In this document: positions 18,901-26,519 of the stretch, in pieces
How positions within the stretch are numbered: the stretch's first letter is position 1
Layout: the number at the start of each line of letters is the position of its first letter
Source: Clostridia bacterium
GTDB lineage: Bacteria; Bacillota; Clostridia; Oscillospirales; Acutalibacteraceae
Direction: 5' to 3'
NCBI GenBank assembly: GCA_017520705.1
Contig: JAFXFF010000040.1
Location: forward strand, 38,136 to 102,135
Length of the DNA: 64,000 nucleotides
The notes under the pieces: generated by a model
What the model saw: the letters and a program-made list of their open reading frames with translations, nothing else
The model's database searches: none
Told to the model about the DNA's origin: nothing
Translations under genes and position numbers: made by a program

Positions 18901-19643
18901 CCCGCGCGGTTGAGCGTGCGGGCGCACAGCCCGAGATTTTCGTGGTGCGCAACCTCACCGCCGATGCGGTGGCCGAGAGCGTGGAGACTTTCTCCAAGAA
19001 GGTGGCGGAAGCTCAGGCCATCTTCGTTCCCGGCGGCTTCTCCGGCGGCGACGAGCCGGACGGCTCCGCCAAGTTTATCACCGCCTTCTTCCGCAACGCC
19101 GCCGTCAAGGAAGCGGTCACCGACCTGCTGGATAACCGCGACGGCCTGATGTGCGGCATCTGCAACGGTTTCCAAGCCTTGATTAAATTGGGTCTGGTGC
19201 CCTACGGCAAGATCATCGACACGGATGAAAATTGCCCCACCCTGACCTTTAACAACATCAACCGCCACCAGTCCCGCATCGTCCACACCCGCATCGCGTC
19301 GGTGAAATCCCCGTGGCTAAGCTTAATGCAGGTGGGCGACATCGTCAACGTGCCCATCTCCCACGGCGAGGGCAAATTCCTCTGCTCGCCCGAACTGGCT
19401 CTGCAGCTGGCTGAGAACGGTCAGATTGCCACCCAGTACGTGGATTTGGACGGCAACCCCACCAACGCTATCAACTTCAATCCCAACGGCTCGCTGTTCG
19501 CCATCGAGGGCATCACCTCGCCCGACGGCCGCGTGTTCGGTAAGATGGGTCACAGCGAGCGCATCGCCGACGGCCTGTACCGCAACGTCCCCGGTGAATA
19601 CGACATCCGTATGTTTGAGGCGGCTGTGAAGTATTTTAAGTAA
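15954..19643 (+). CDS. purL: Phosphoribosylformylglycinamidine synthase, single-chain (PurS-L-Q fused)
   Basis: 1229 residues; converts FGAR, glutamine and ATP to FGAM. Order seen: an N-terminal PurS-like segment (about 1-160), two AIR-synthase-type halves (VVDTYWSDHCRHTTF and KNETHNHPTEIEPFGGAATCIGG in the first; GGKDSMSGTF in the second), and a class I glutaminase from about residue 960 (VFPGTNCEYDSARAVERAGA, FVPGGFSGGDEPD) with the nucleophile Cys1070 in CGICNGFQALIKLG and the SHGEGKF His region. Length fits the large clostridial form. The GGAGG at the purD 3' end serves as its ribosome site. Confidence 0.96.
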   Translation: MVFRVYVEKKEGLDNEARALLGEARTLLGIEGLEAVRLYNRYDAEGLSADLFEYAKNTVFAEPQLDNVSSEVTAEGATIFAVEYLPGQYDQRADSAAQCIQIISQQERPIIRTARVYALYGTLTEDDIAAIKKHVINPVESREASLDLPATLAVEHAIPAPVATIEGFVAMDHAALSELLDNMGLAMDVDDLAFLQTYFRDEEGRNPTVTEIRVVDTYWSDHCRHTTFSTHFDSVVIHDPAVQEAYERYLDARVEVYGEEKAAARPQTLMDIATLATKVLKKRGLTPELDESEEINACSIHLTATVNGEEQDWLLMFKNETHNHPTEIEPFGGAATCIGGCIRDPLSGRAYVHQAMRVTGAGDPRKTVAETLAGKLPQRKICQTAAAGYSSYGNQIGLATGHVAELYHEGFVAKRLECGAVVAAAPAGNVRRERPAPGDVVVLLGGRTGRDGIGGATGSSKSHNMKSLTTMASEVQKGNAPEERKIQRLFRNPEVTRLIKRCNDFGAGGVSVAIGELAPGLRIDLDAVRKKYDGLDGTEIAISESQERMAVVVAAEDADTFIALAQAENLEAYRVAVVTEEERMVMTWRDQTVADLSRAFLDTNGAVKHADIEVTEKDLTVLSAPLYGSLREMAADLHTADQRGLIERFDSTIGAGSVVLPYGGARQLTPAQSMCATLPMLPGQTTDTASVFAWGCDPDRLTVDPYTGAHAAVFSSVAKLVAAGCDYKKTYLTLQEFFEKLKDEPTRWGKPFAALLGALDAQLELGAAAIGGKDSMSGTFLDKDVPPTVISFAIAPIDKNDVITPEFKAAGHPVYVFGPTEESADSVKEAWDRFHTLCRRGKILSAWAVEHGIAEGIMKMSFGNHVGFKSEAELKENWHLSFPDFLIAETAEEISLPGALRLGVTTADGIIDLGGDTAIIDELYALNTATLEDVYPTKAKESKDVPPTFSYTEKSALAPAIKVAKPKILIPVFPGTNCEYDSARAVERAGAQPEIFVVRNLTADAVAESVETFSKKVAEAQAIFVPGGFSGGDEPDGSAKFITAFFRNAAVKEAVTDLLDNRDGLMCGICNGFQALIKLGLVPYGKIIDTDENCPTLTFNNINRHQSRIVHTRIASVKSPWLSLMQVGDIVNVPISHGEGKFLCSPELALQLAENGQIATQYVDLDGNPTNAINFNPNGSLFAIEGITSPDGRVFGKMGHSERIADGLYRNVPGEYDIRMFEAAVKYFK

Positions 19644-19650
19644 CACGCAA

Positions 19651-19780
19651 AAGGGCTCCCTCTATGAGGGAGCTGTCAGCCGACAGGCTGACTGAGGGAG
19701 TCGCCACCAACAGGTGGCGTAAGGAAAACTCCCTCCGTCTTTCGCCTACGGCGAAATCCACCTCCCTCGTGGAGGGAGGC
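19651..19780. repeat. MITE-like palindromic intergenic repeat, copy 6
   Basis: Between purL and fhs. Ends GGGCTCCCTCTATGAGGGAG and CCTCCCTCGTGGAGGGAGGC, core TCAGCCGACAGGCTGACTGA, GCCACCAACAGGTGGC and TTTCGCCTACGGCGAAA. Compensating changes keep each small stem paired relative to the other copies. Confidence 0.82.
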
Positions 19781-19816
19781 TTATCCTATCCCACATCATA
19801 CTAAGGAGTGTTCTTT

Positions 19817-21493
19817 ATGTCCTACAAAACCGATATTGAGATCGCCCAGGAATGTCAGATGAAGCACATCCGCGAGATTGCCGCTACCGCCCACGTGGAC
19901 GAGAAATATCTGGAGCAGTACGGCAACTATAAGGCAAAGATCGACCTCTCTCTGTTGGAGGAGTCCGACCGCCCCGACGGCAAATTGATTCTGGTCACCG
20001 CCATCACCCCCACCCCTGCCGGCGAGGGCAAGACCACCACCACCATCGGTTTGGCGGACGGCTTGCGCCGCATCGGAAAGGACGTCACCGTCGCCCTGCG
20101 TGAGCCCTCTCTCGGCCCCGTGTTCGGCGTCAAGGGCGGCGCCGCCGGCGGCGGTTATGCGCAGGTGGTGCCTATGGAGGACATCAATCTGCACTTCACC
20201 GGTGACTTCCACGCCATCGGCGCTGCCAACAACCTGTTGGCCGCCATGCTGGACAACCACATCCAGCAGGGCAATGCCTTGGGCATCGACGTGCGCCGCA
20301 TTACTTGGAAGCGGTGTGTGGATATGAACGACCGCCAACTCCGTTTCATCGTGGACGGCATGGGCGGCAAGCCCAACGGCGTCCCCCGTGAGGACGGCTT
20401 CGACATCACCGTCGCCAGCGAGATCATGGCGGTGTTCTGCCTCGCCTCCTCCATCACCGATTTGAAGGAGCGCCTCTCCCGCATCATCGTGGGCTACACC
20501 TACGACGATAAGCCGGTCACCGCCGGCGACCTGAAGGCGGTGGGCGCTATGACCGCCCTGCTCAAGGACGCTATCAAGCCCAACCTGGTGCAGACCCTCG
20601 AGGGCACCCCCGCCTTCGTCCACGGTGGTCCCTTCGCCAACATCGCCCACGGTTGCAACTCCGTGATGGCCACTCGCTTGGCGCTGAAGATGGGCGACTA
20701 CACCGTCACCGAGGCTGGATTTGGTGCTGACCTTGGTGCGGAGAAATTCCTGGATATTAAATGCCGTATGGCAGGCCTCACCCCCGATGCGGTGGTGATG
20801 GTGGCCACCGTCCGCGCGCTGAAAATGCACGGCGGCCTCGCCAAGACCGAGCTGGCCACCGAGGATTTGGCGGCTTTGGAGCGGGGTATCCCCAACCTGC
20901 TGCGCCACGTGTCCAATATCAAGAACGTGTACAAGCTCCCCTGCGTGGTGGCGGTCAACCGTTTCCCCACCGACACCGACGCGGAGATCGATTTCATCAT
21001 CGCCAAGTGTCGTGAGCTGGGCGTTAACACCGTGCTGTCCACCGTGTGGGCGGACGGCGGCGCCGGTGGCATCGAGATGGCGAAAGAGGTCGTCCGCCTC
21101 TGCGAGGAGGAGCAGGGCGACTTCACCTTCTCCTACGAGCTGGATTGCTCCATCGAGGACAAGATTGAAGCCATCGTGAAAAAAGTCTACGGCGGCGACG
21201 GCATCGCCATTCTGCCCGCGGCGAAGAAGCAGATTGCTCAGCTCACCGCCTTAGGCTTTGACAAGTGCCCCGTCTGTGTCGCCAAGACCCAGTATTCCTT
21301 CTCCGACGATCCCGCCAAGCTGGGCGCGCCCGAGGGCTTCACCGTCACGGTGAAAAACGTGAAGGTGTCCGCCGGTGCCGGCTTCATCGTGGTGCTGACC
21401 GGTGACATTCTCACCATGCCCGGTCTGCCCAAGTCTCCTGCCGCCGAGCGCATCGACGTGGATGCCCACGGCAAGATCACGGGTCTGTTCTGA
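19817..21493 (+). CDS. fhs: Formate-tetrahydrofolate ligase
   Basis: 558-residue ATP-dependent enzyme making 10-formyl-THF from formate and THF. Seen: [21 protein letters not shown] (ATP loop, about residues 60-80), [73 protein letters not shown] and [15 protein letters not shown]. It supplies the one-carbon donor for the two formyltransferases of the same operon, and the ZTP riboswitch senses failure of that supply. AAGGAG eight bases before the ATG at 19817. Confidence 0.96.
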   Translation: MSYKTDIEIAQECQMKHIREIAATAHVDEKYLEQYGNYKAKIDLSLLEESDRPDGKLILVTAITPTPAGEGKTTTTIGLADGLRRIGKDVTVALREPSLGPVFGVKGGAAGGGYAQVVPMEDINLHFTGDFHAIGAANNLLAAMLDNHIQQGNALGIDVRRITWKRCVDMNDRQLRFIVDGMGGKPNGVPREDGFDITVASEIMAVFCLASSITDLKERLSRIIVGYTYDDKPVTAGDLKAVGAMTALLKDAIKPNLVQTLEGTPAFVHGGPFANIAHGCNSVMATRLALKMGDYTVTEAGFGADLGAEKFLDIKCRMAGLTPDAVVMVATVRALKMHGGLAKTELATEDLAALERGIPNLLRHVSNIKNVYKLPCVVAVNRFPTDTDAEIDFIIAKCRELGVNTVLSTVWADGGAGGIEMAKEVVRLCEEEQGDFTFSYELDCSIEDKIEAIVKKVYGGDGIAILPAAKKQIAQLTALGFDKCPVCVAKTQYSFSDDPAKLGAPEGFTVTVKNVKVSAGAGFIVVLTGDILTMPGLPKSPAAERIDVDAHGKITGLF

Positions 21494-21500
21494 TGATAGA

Positions 21501-21534
21501 AAGAGGTGTGTTGCCAAGCAACACACCTCTTTTC
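21501..21534 (+). terminator. Terminator after fhs
   Basis: AGAGGTGTGTTGC paired with GCAACACACCTCT, then TTTTC. Ends the pur operon. Confidence 0.85.
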
Positions 21535-21563
21535 TTGACGAAAGCCTACGGATGTGATAGAAT
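21535..21563 (+). promoter_or_regulatory. Promoter of the Thr-linker lipoprotein gene
   Basis: TTGACG at 21535-21540 and TAGAAT at 21558-21563, 17-base spacer, 40 bases before the start codon. Confidence 0.65.
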
Positions 21564-21602
21564 AAAATGGTTAATGAAATCCAATCCCATAGGAGGAACA
21601 CA

Positions 21603-23858
21603 ATGAAACACACAAAACGAGTATTGGCACTGCTGCTGGCGCTGGCACTGCTGCTGACCTTCACCGCCTGCGGCAAGAAGGACGATAAGAAGCCCGACAG
21701 CAGCAAGACCACCACAGGTGGCGGCAGTTCCACTACCACCACCACCGAGGCCGAGGGCACCACAACCACCACCGAGGGTCTCTTGCCCGATGACGAGCGG
21801 GACGGCTCCAAGGACCTGCCCTTTGAGATCGGCGGCGTGCTGGAGTTTGACGCCGTGGTCAAGGCCGGCGGCGTCACCTATTACGACGTCTATCGCGTAG
21901 GTGGCACCGATCTGACCATTAAGAGCAAGGACGCCACCGTGGAATACGAGGGCAAAGTGTACGAGCCGAAAAACGGCGTCATCACCTTCCCTGTCACCAC
22001 CGACGACATTCTTAATCCCGTCAAGTTGGCCATCGGCAACAAGGGCGCTGCCGACGCCACCTTCAAGGTGACCTTCACCTATCCCGCCGGTACCAAGAAC
22101 AACCCCATTAAGCTGGAGGAGGGCGACCTGGTCACCGTGCTGAAGGCAGGAGACGAGGATGGCCTGATTTACCTCTTCACCGCCCCCGAAACGGGCACCC
22201 TCACCATCGTGGATAAGTCGGTCACCAAGGGGGAGAGCTACGACATCTCCCTCTTCAACCTCAACACCTCTGCCAGCCGCACGCTGGAGGAGGACGGCGT
22301 GGTGAAGGAAGGTTTGAAGATGGTGTCCGTGGAGGTCACCAAGGGTGACAAGGTAGAACTCACCCTGGCCGTGTTGCCTAACGACAAGAATGAGTATCCC
22401 GCCGTCACGCTCAAGACCCAGGTGGCCTTTGTGAAAGGTGACGCCTCCGACAAGCCTGTGGAGAAGCGACTGGACTACACCGTCACCGTCAAGGATCAGG
22501 ACGGCAAACCCGTTTCGGGCGTGAAGATCTCTATTTCCTGCGAGAACATCGCCGCCACCGCCGCCACCGACAGCAAGGGTGTGGCTAAGGTCAATCTTCC
22601 CGAGGGTATTCCCACCGGCACCATCGAGGTGCCTAAGGGCTACATTGCGGCCTCCAACCGCTTCACCTTCAAGGAGGGGACCACCGCTCTCACCATCACG
22701 CTGGAAAAGGAGCAGCCCATCGCTCCTCCCGATCCTCCTGAGGATCCCGAGGTCACCACGATGGATTACACCGTCACCCTGCAGGATGGCAACGGCAACC
22801 CCTTGGGCGGTCTGTCCGTCACCTTCTACTTGGGGGACAAGCAGGTTGCGAAGCAGGCGGGTAACAAAAAAGGCGTTTCCACCGTCACCTTGGACCGCGG
22901 CACCTACACCGTCAAGGTGGAGGGCACCGAACTGCGCTACGACGAGAAGGCCGCCGTGGTGTCGGTGAACAAGCCGAACATTACCCTGATTCTTGCCGCC
23001 GACCTCGACACCTCCAACACCTTAAAGATCACTGACCCCCTTACGGACAAGCTCATCAAGGTTCCGTATCTTTCTGAGGGCGCGGCGTACGTCACCCTCA
23101 AGGCCGGCGAGCGCAACTATTTTCTGTTTGAGCCCACCCGTGACGGCACCTTCCGTTTCGCTTCCTCCAACACCTACGCTAAGATCGGTCACTTCGGCAC
23201 GGATATGTTTGTGTTCACCGAAAATGTGGCGGAGAATCTGTCCGGTAACGCCTTTACTCTTTCGGTGCGGGAGACCGAGCTGGGCAACGTTTTCGTCATC
23301 GGTGTGGACGCTGCCACCAACTGTGACACCGCGGTGGTGCAGATCACCCGCATCGGCGACCCCGCCTGGAGCATCGAGGACGAGCCCACGGTGGAGTACG
23401 CGGGCACCGGCGCTCCGAAGCCTGTCACCGCCCCCGCCGGCTTGACCAATCTGGATATTTTCGCTTCCGTGGAGCATCATCTGGTGTACAACGACAAGGA
23501 CGGCTACTACCATTTGGACACTGCCGGCGGCCCTGTGGTGTACGTGCAGATGGACAACACCTACGCCTCCATTGTGGGTATGCTCACCGAGTTTGGCAAT
23601 ATGACCGCGTATCTCTACAACGCCGACGGCAGCTTTAAGAGCAAGGAGCAGTACGCCCCCTTGATGCAGCAGTACGTAGATAAGATGGATAAGACCCAGA
23701 AGGTCTATCCCCTGACCAAGGATCTCAAATATATGCTGGATAACTACGGCAACTGCCAGAATTGGTGGAACGAGGGTGAGCCCGGCTACCTCTTTGAAGA
23801 GGTGGAGGGGGTCAATCCCGCCAACGCCTGGATGTTCCTCTACTGCTACAAGAAATAA
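21603..23858 (+). CDS. Secreted lipoprotein with Thr-rich linker and repeated Ig-like/prealbumin-like domains
   Basis: 751 residues, family not recognised. Signal peptide with lipobox (ALALLLTFTAC, Cys about 21), then a low-complexity linker rich in Thr/Ser/Gly/Glu to about residue 60 that should space the domains off the membrane. Around residues 285-365 and 385-465 are two similar modules beginning LDYTVTVKDQDGKPVSGVKI and MDYTVTLQDGNGNPLGGLSV, typical of carboxypeptidase-regulatory/SpaA-like beta-sandwich domains. The C-terminal third is unassigned. Flanked by its own promoter and a terminator, so monocistronic. A surface adhesin or carbohydrate-binding role is possible but not shown. GGAGG precedes the ATG at 21603. 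Confidence 0.85.
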   Translation: MKHTKRVLALLLALALLLTFTACGKKDDKKPDSSKTTTGGGSSTTTTTEAEGTTTTTEGLLPDDERDGSKDLPFEIGGVLEFDAVVKAGGVTYYDVYRVGGTDLTIKSKDATVEYEGKVYEPKNGVITFPVTTDDILNPVKLAIGNKGAADATFKVTFTYPAGTKNNPIKLEEGDLVTVLKAGDEDGLIYLFTAPETGTLTIVDKSVTKGESYDISLFNLNTSASRTLEEDGVVKEGLKMVSVEVTKGDKVELTLAVLPNDKNEYPAVTLKTQVAFVKGDASDKPVEKRLDYTVTVKDQDGKPVSGVKISISCENIAATAATDSKGVAKVNLPEGIPTGTIEVPKGYIAASNRFTFKEGTTALTITLEKEQPIAPPDPPEDPEVTTMDYTVTLQDGNGNPLGGLSVTFYLGDKQVAKQAGNKKGVSTVTLDRGTYTVKVEGTELRYDEKAAVVSVNKPNITLILAADLDTSNTLKITDPLTDKLIKVPYLSEGAAYVTLKAGERNYFLFEPTRDGTFRFASSNTYAKIGHFGTDMFVFTENVAENLSGNAFTLSVRETELGNVFVIGVDAATNCDTAVVQITRIGDPAWSIEDEPTVEYAGTGAPKPVTAPAGLTNLDIFASVEHHLVYNDKDGYYHLDTAGGPVVYVQMDNTYASIVGMLTEFGNMTAYLYNADGSFKSKEQYAPLMQQYVDKMDKTQKVYPLTKDLKYMLDNYGNCQNWWNEGEPGYLFEEVEGVNPANAWMFLYCYKK

Positions 23859-23867
23859 AGAGCAAAC

Positions 23868-23906
23868 AAAAATCCCGTGTGCGATGAGCACACGGGATTT
23901 TTTTAT
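23868..23906. terminator. Bidirectional terminator
   Basis: AATCCCGTGTGC paired with GCACACGGGATT around a GATGA loop, A-run on one side and T-run on the other. It serves both convergent genes. Confidence 0.88.
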
Positions 23907-23907
23907 G

Positions 23908-25437
23908 TTACTTACCCAGGGCCTCTTTCACGGCATTTTCCAGTGTCGCGTGATCGATGGCGCCGGGGAATACGTGGGTGATGATACCGTTCTCATCCAC
24001 AATCACGGTGCGGGGGTAGGCGTTGTTGACGCCACCCAGCATGGTGTAGTAGCCGGTACGCAGCAATTCGTACTGGGGATCGGAGGGATCCACACCTTCG
24101 GGGACAAAGTCACTGAGGAATACGATGGGGCTGTCGGGATACTCCTCAGTGATGAACTTAGGCGCAAAGGAGGGGAACATACCGTGTACCGCCACCACCG
24201 TCACCTGGTCGGCGTATTTCTTTGCCACGTCGTCAAAGTGGGGCAGTTCCGCCACGCAGGGACCGCAGGTGGTATACCAGAAGTTGATGACCGTCACCCG
24301 ACCCAGGGTGGTGGGATCCATGGTCTTCTCTTGGATGCCGTCGGCGGTGATGATGGGCAGGTCGTAGCCGTAGCACAGGTCGCCTACCTGATTGCCGCGA
24401 TCGGTATCCACTTGGATGGTTACTTTTTTGGTGGACACCTTCCAGTGGTACACACCGGTACCCACAAGAATGGCCAGAAGCGCCACGGTGGCAACCAGAC
24501 GGGTCACAAACCGCTTTTTTCGGTTGGGCTTGGTCGCTGAAGGATCCTCGGCGGCGGAAATCTCATTCTTGGGGAGCAGGATCTTCGGCCCTTTCCACTG
24601 GATGGCGTTGGTGGGGCAGACGGCCACACACTCGCCGCAGCTGATGCATTCGGGGTCGCCCACGTGGTGGATGTCCATCTCGCAGTGGGCGATGCAGCGG
24701 TTGCAGTCCACGCACTTGTCGCGGTTTAATTTGATGCCGAAGATGGAGAAGCGGTTAAACAGACCGTACAAGGCGCCCAGAGGGCAGAGAAAACGGCAGA
24801 AGAGGCGGAAGATGAAGACACAGCCCACCAGAATGCTCACCATCAGCAGGAATTTCCAGGTGAACAGGGGCCCCAGCACCGCCAGACCCCAGTCGTTGAT
24901 CTTGTAGGACAGGAGGGTCATACCGCCCTCCAGCGTACCGGCGGGGCAGATGTATTTACAGAAGGCGGGGAGGGTCATCTTGCGGATGGCGTAGAGGAAG
25001 GGGACGATAAAGACGAAGACCACCAGTATCACGTACTTGAGATAAGAGAGCACGCGGGTGACGGGGCTCTTTTTCACCTTGGGGGTCTTAATTTTATGTA
25101 ACAATTCCTGAATGAAGCCAAAGGGACACAGCCAGCCGCAGATCATACGTCCGAATAGGATGCTGTACAGCACCAAAATACCGCACACATAGTAGATACT
25201 GCCGTGGTTGTCGCCGTTCATGGCGTTCTGCAGGGAGCCCAGGGGGCAGGCGCCCACCGCGCCGGGGCAGGAGTAGCAGTTGATGCCGGGGGCACAGATT
25301 TGCTTGGTCTTGCCGGTGTAGATCTCGCCGGTGACGAAACCCTTAGCGTTGGCATTGAAGAGCAGGGCGAAGTACAGCTGCATCCATTTGCGCTTGCTGG
25401 GCCATATTTTATGGATAAAACCTTTGAATTTAGCCAT
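23908..25437 (-). CDS. Membrane 4Fe-4S protein fused to a TlpA-type thioredoxin domain
   Basis: 509 residues. The N-terminal half resembles NapH/NosR-type membrane ferredoxins: cysteine clusters CAPGINCYSCPGAVGACP (about 30-50), CGWLCPFGFIQE and CRFLCPLGALYGLF among several membrane spans, then two 4Fe-4S motifs, CVDCNRCIAHC and CISCGECVAVCP (about 240-275). After one more span (VATVALLAILVGTGVYHW) comes an extracytoplasmic TlpA-like domain, about 335-509, with the redox motif WYTTCGPC. One chain thus joins a cytoplasmic electron source to an external thiol redox domain. The start at 25437 abuts the upstream CXXC gene, so the two form an operon. Role in reducing exported thiols is inference. 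Confidence 0.85.
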   Translation of the reverse strand: MAKFKGFIHKIWPSKRKWMQLYFALLFNANAKGFVTGEIYTGKTKQICAPGINCYSCPGAVGACPLGSLQNAMNGDNHGSIYYVCGILVLYSILFGRMICGWLCPFGFIQELLHKIKTPKVKKSPVTRVLSYLKYVILVVFVFIVPFLYAIRKMTLPAFCKYICPAGTLEGGMTLLSYKINDWGLAVLGPLFTWKFLLMVSILVGCVFIFRLFCRFLCPLGALYGLFNRFSIFGIKLNRDKCVDCNRCIAHCEMDIHHVGDPECISCGECVAVCPTNAIQWKGPKILLPKNEISAAEDPSATKPNRKKRFVTRLVATVALLAILVGTGVYHWKVSTKKVTIQVDTDRGNQVGDLCYGYDLPIITADGIQEKTMDPTTLGRVTVINFWYTTCGPCVAELPHFDDVAKKYADQVTVVAVHGMFPSFAPKFITEEYPDSPIVFLSDFVPEGVDPSDPQYELLRTGYYTMLGGVNNAYPRTVIVDENGIITHVFPGAIDHATLENAVKEALGK

Positions 25438-25445
25438 GTCAAAAA

Positions 25446-26213
25446 TCACCCCAATCCGATACACTCTTGGCAGATGTTGACCGCCTTCCACAGCACGTCG
25501 AGGGCGCCGTTATGCAGTAGGCCGTATACCATCAGGCCGATGCCTACAGCGACGATGCCGCCTTGCACGAAAGGTATCCATTGTTCGCTCTTGGCGTCGT
25601 TCTTGGGGGCGGGGGAGACCGCCTCCTTGGGGGCGGTACGCAGCAGGGCGATCTCGCTCTTGACGCTGCGGCGGCAGAAGTAGGCGGTGAAGACGCCGTA
25701 GAGGGCGGGTACACCCATACAGGGCAGCAGCACCCACATAGCCTTGACCATGGAGCCGGTGGCGTCCTGCAGAGAGAAGCGGCTGACGTCCAGCGCATAC
25801 CACAGAAACGCCGCCGTACCCACCGCCAGCAGAATCAGGGTGACGTAGTGATGGGTGTTGCGGGCGCGACGCTGGCGGCAGACCCCACGGGTCAGATCGG
25901 CAGGGCAAGCGGACAGGTCGGTTTTAGCCTGCAGACGGCGCAGGGTGATCACGTCGCGGTCGGGGGCAGAGTCGGGTACTGCCGGCAGGAGAGGGGAGAG
26001 GGCAAATCCCACCGCCACCAATCCGATGCAGACGTACACCGGCACCGCGATGGGGGCAAAGTGTGTGGCGATGCTCTGGCGGGTGAAGGGGGAATCGCCC
26101 GAGCGGTAGATGGCGACGCACTGCACCATCAGCAACACCGCCACCGCAATTAATGCGGCGGTGATGAGTGCATAATATACGCGTCGCACCCACGTTTTTG
26201 TGTTTTGGGTCAT
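25446..26213 (-). CDS. Integral membrane protein ending in a CD1871A-type CXXC segment
   Basis: 255 residues with predicted spans near residues 14-34, 45-65, 125-145, 155-175 and 210-230. The last 45 residues (membrane span followed by VNICQECIGLG) look like the small CD1871A family of CXXC proteins, usually a separate 45-60-residue polypeptide next to the same kind of Fe-S/thioredoxin gene; here it is fused to a larger membrane domain I do not recognise. AGGAGG lies eight bases before the ATG. The downstream Fe-S/TlpA fusion starts nine bases on, so a joint transmembrane thiol-redox task is likely (inference). Confidence 0.8.
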   Translation of the reverse strand: MTQNTKTWVRRVYYALITAALIAVAVLLMVQCVAIYRSGDSPFTRQSIATHFAPIAVPVYVCIGLVAVGFALSPLLPAVPDSAPDRDVITLRRLQAKTDLSACPADLTRGVCRQRRARNTHHYVTLILLAVGTAAFLWYALDVSRFSLQDATGSMVKAMWVLLPCMGVPALYGVFTAYFCRRSVKSEIALLRTAPKEAVSPAPKNDAKSEQWIPFVQGGIVAVGIGLMVYGLLHNGALDVLWKAVNICQECIGLG

Positions 26214-26246
26214 TCAAACGACCTCCTTAAAGCCAAATTACATTTT

Positions 26247-26275
26247 ATCATACCATAAACGCAACGGAATGTAAA
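26247..26275 (-). promoter_or_regulatory. Promoter of the membrane redox pair
   Basis: On the minus strand TTTACA (plus 26270-26275), 17 bases, TATGAT (plus 26247-26252), with AAGGAGG downstream. Confidence 0.7.
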
Positions 26276-26396
26276 GAAAAAGTGCCGATTTCCCTCTTTT
26301 TCGCAACTTTTTAGGGCGAAAAAATGCAAAATGAACAATCAAACACCCTGTTTTTCGTCATTTTTGGATGAAATTTGAATAAATGGAAGGAAACAC

Positions 26397-26425
26397 TTGC
26401 TTTTTGCGTTCCATTGCGGTATTAT
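26397..26425 (+). promoter_or_regulatory. Promoter of the giant S8 protease gene
   Basis: TTGCTT at 26397-26402 and TATTAT at 26420-26425, 17-base spacer. The leader to the ATG is about 90 bases. Confidence 0.55.
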
Positions 26426-26519
26426 ATAAGGTGGTTAATTTCGCGTACTATGTTGTTTTATAGTATAAGGAATAGATATTTATTAGAGGACATTTTGCGT
26501 GACAGAAAGGAACTCAGGT

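Larger units (their letters stand above)
26214..26519. other. 306-base divergent intergenic region
   Basis: AT-rich spacer with one promoter in each direction (separate entries) and no gene or repeat that I can see between them. Confidence 0.7.
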
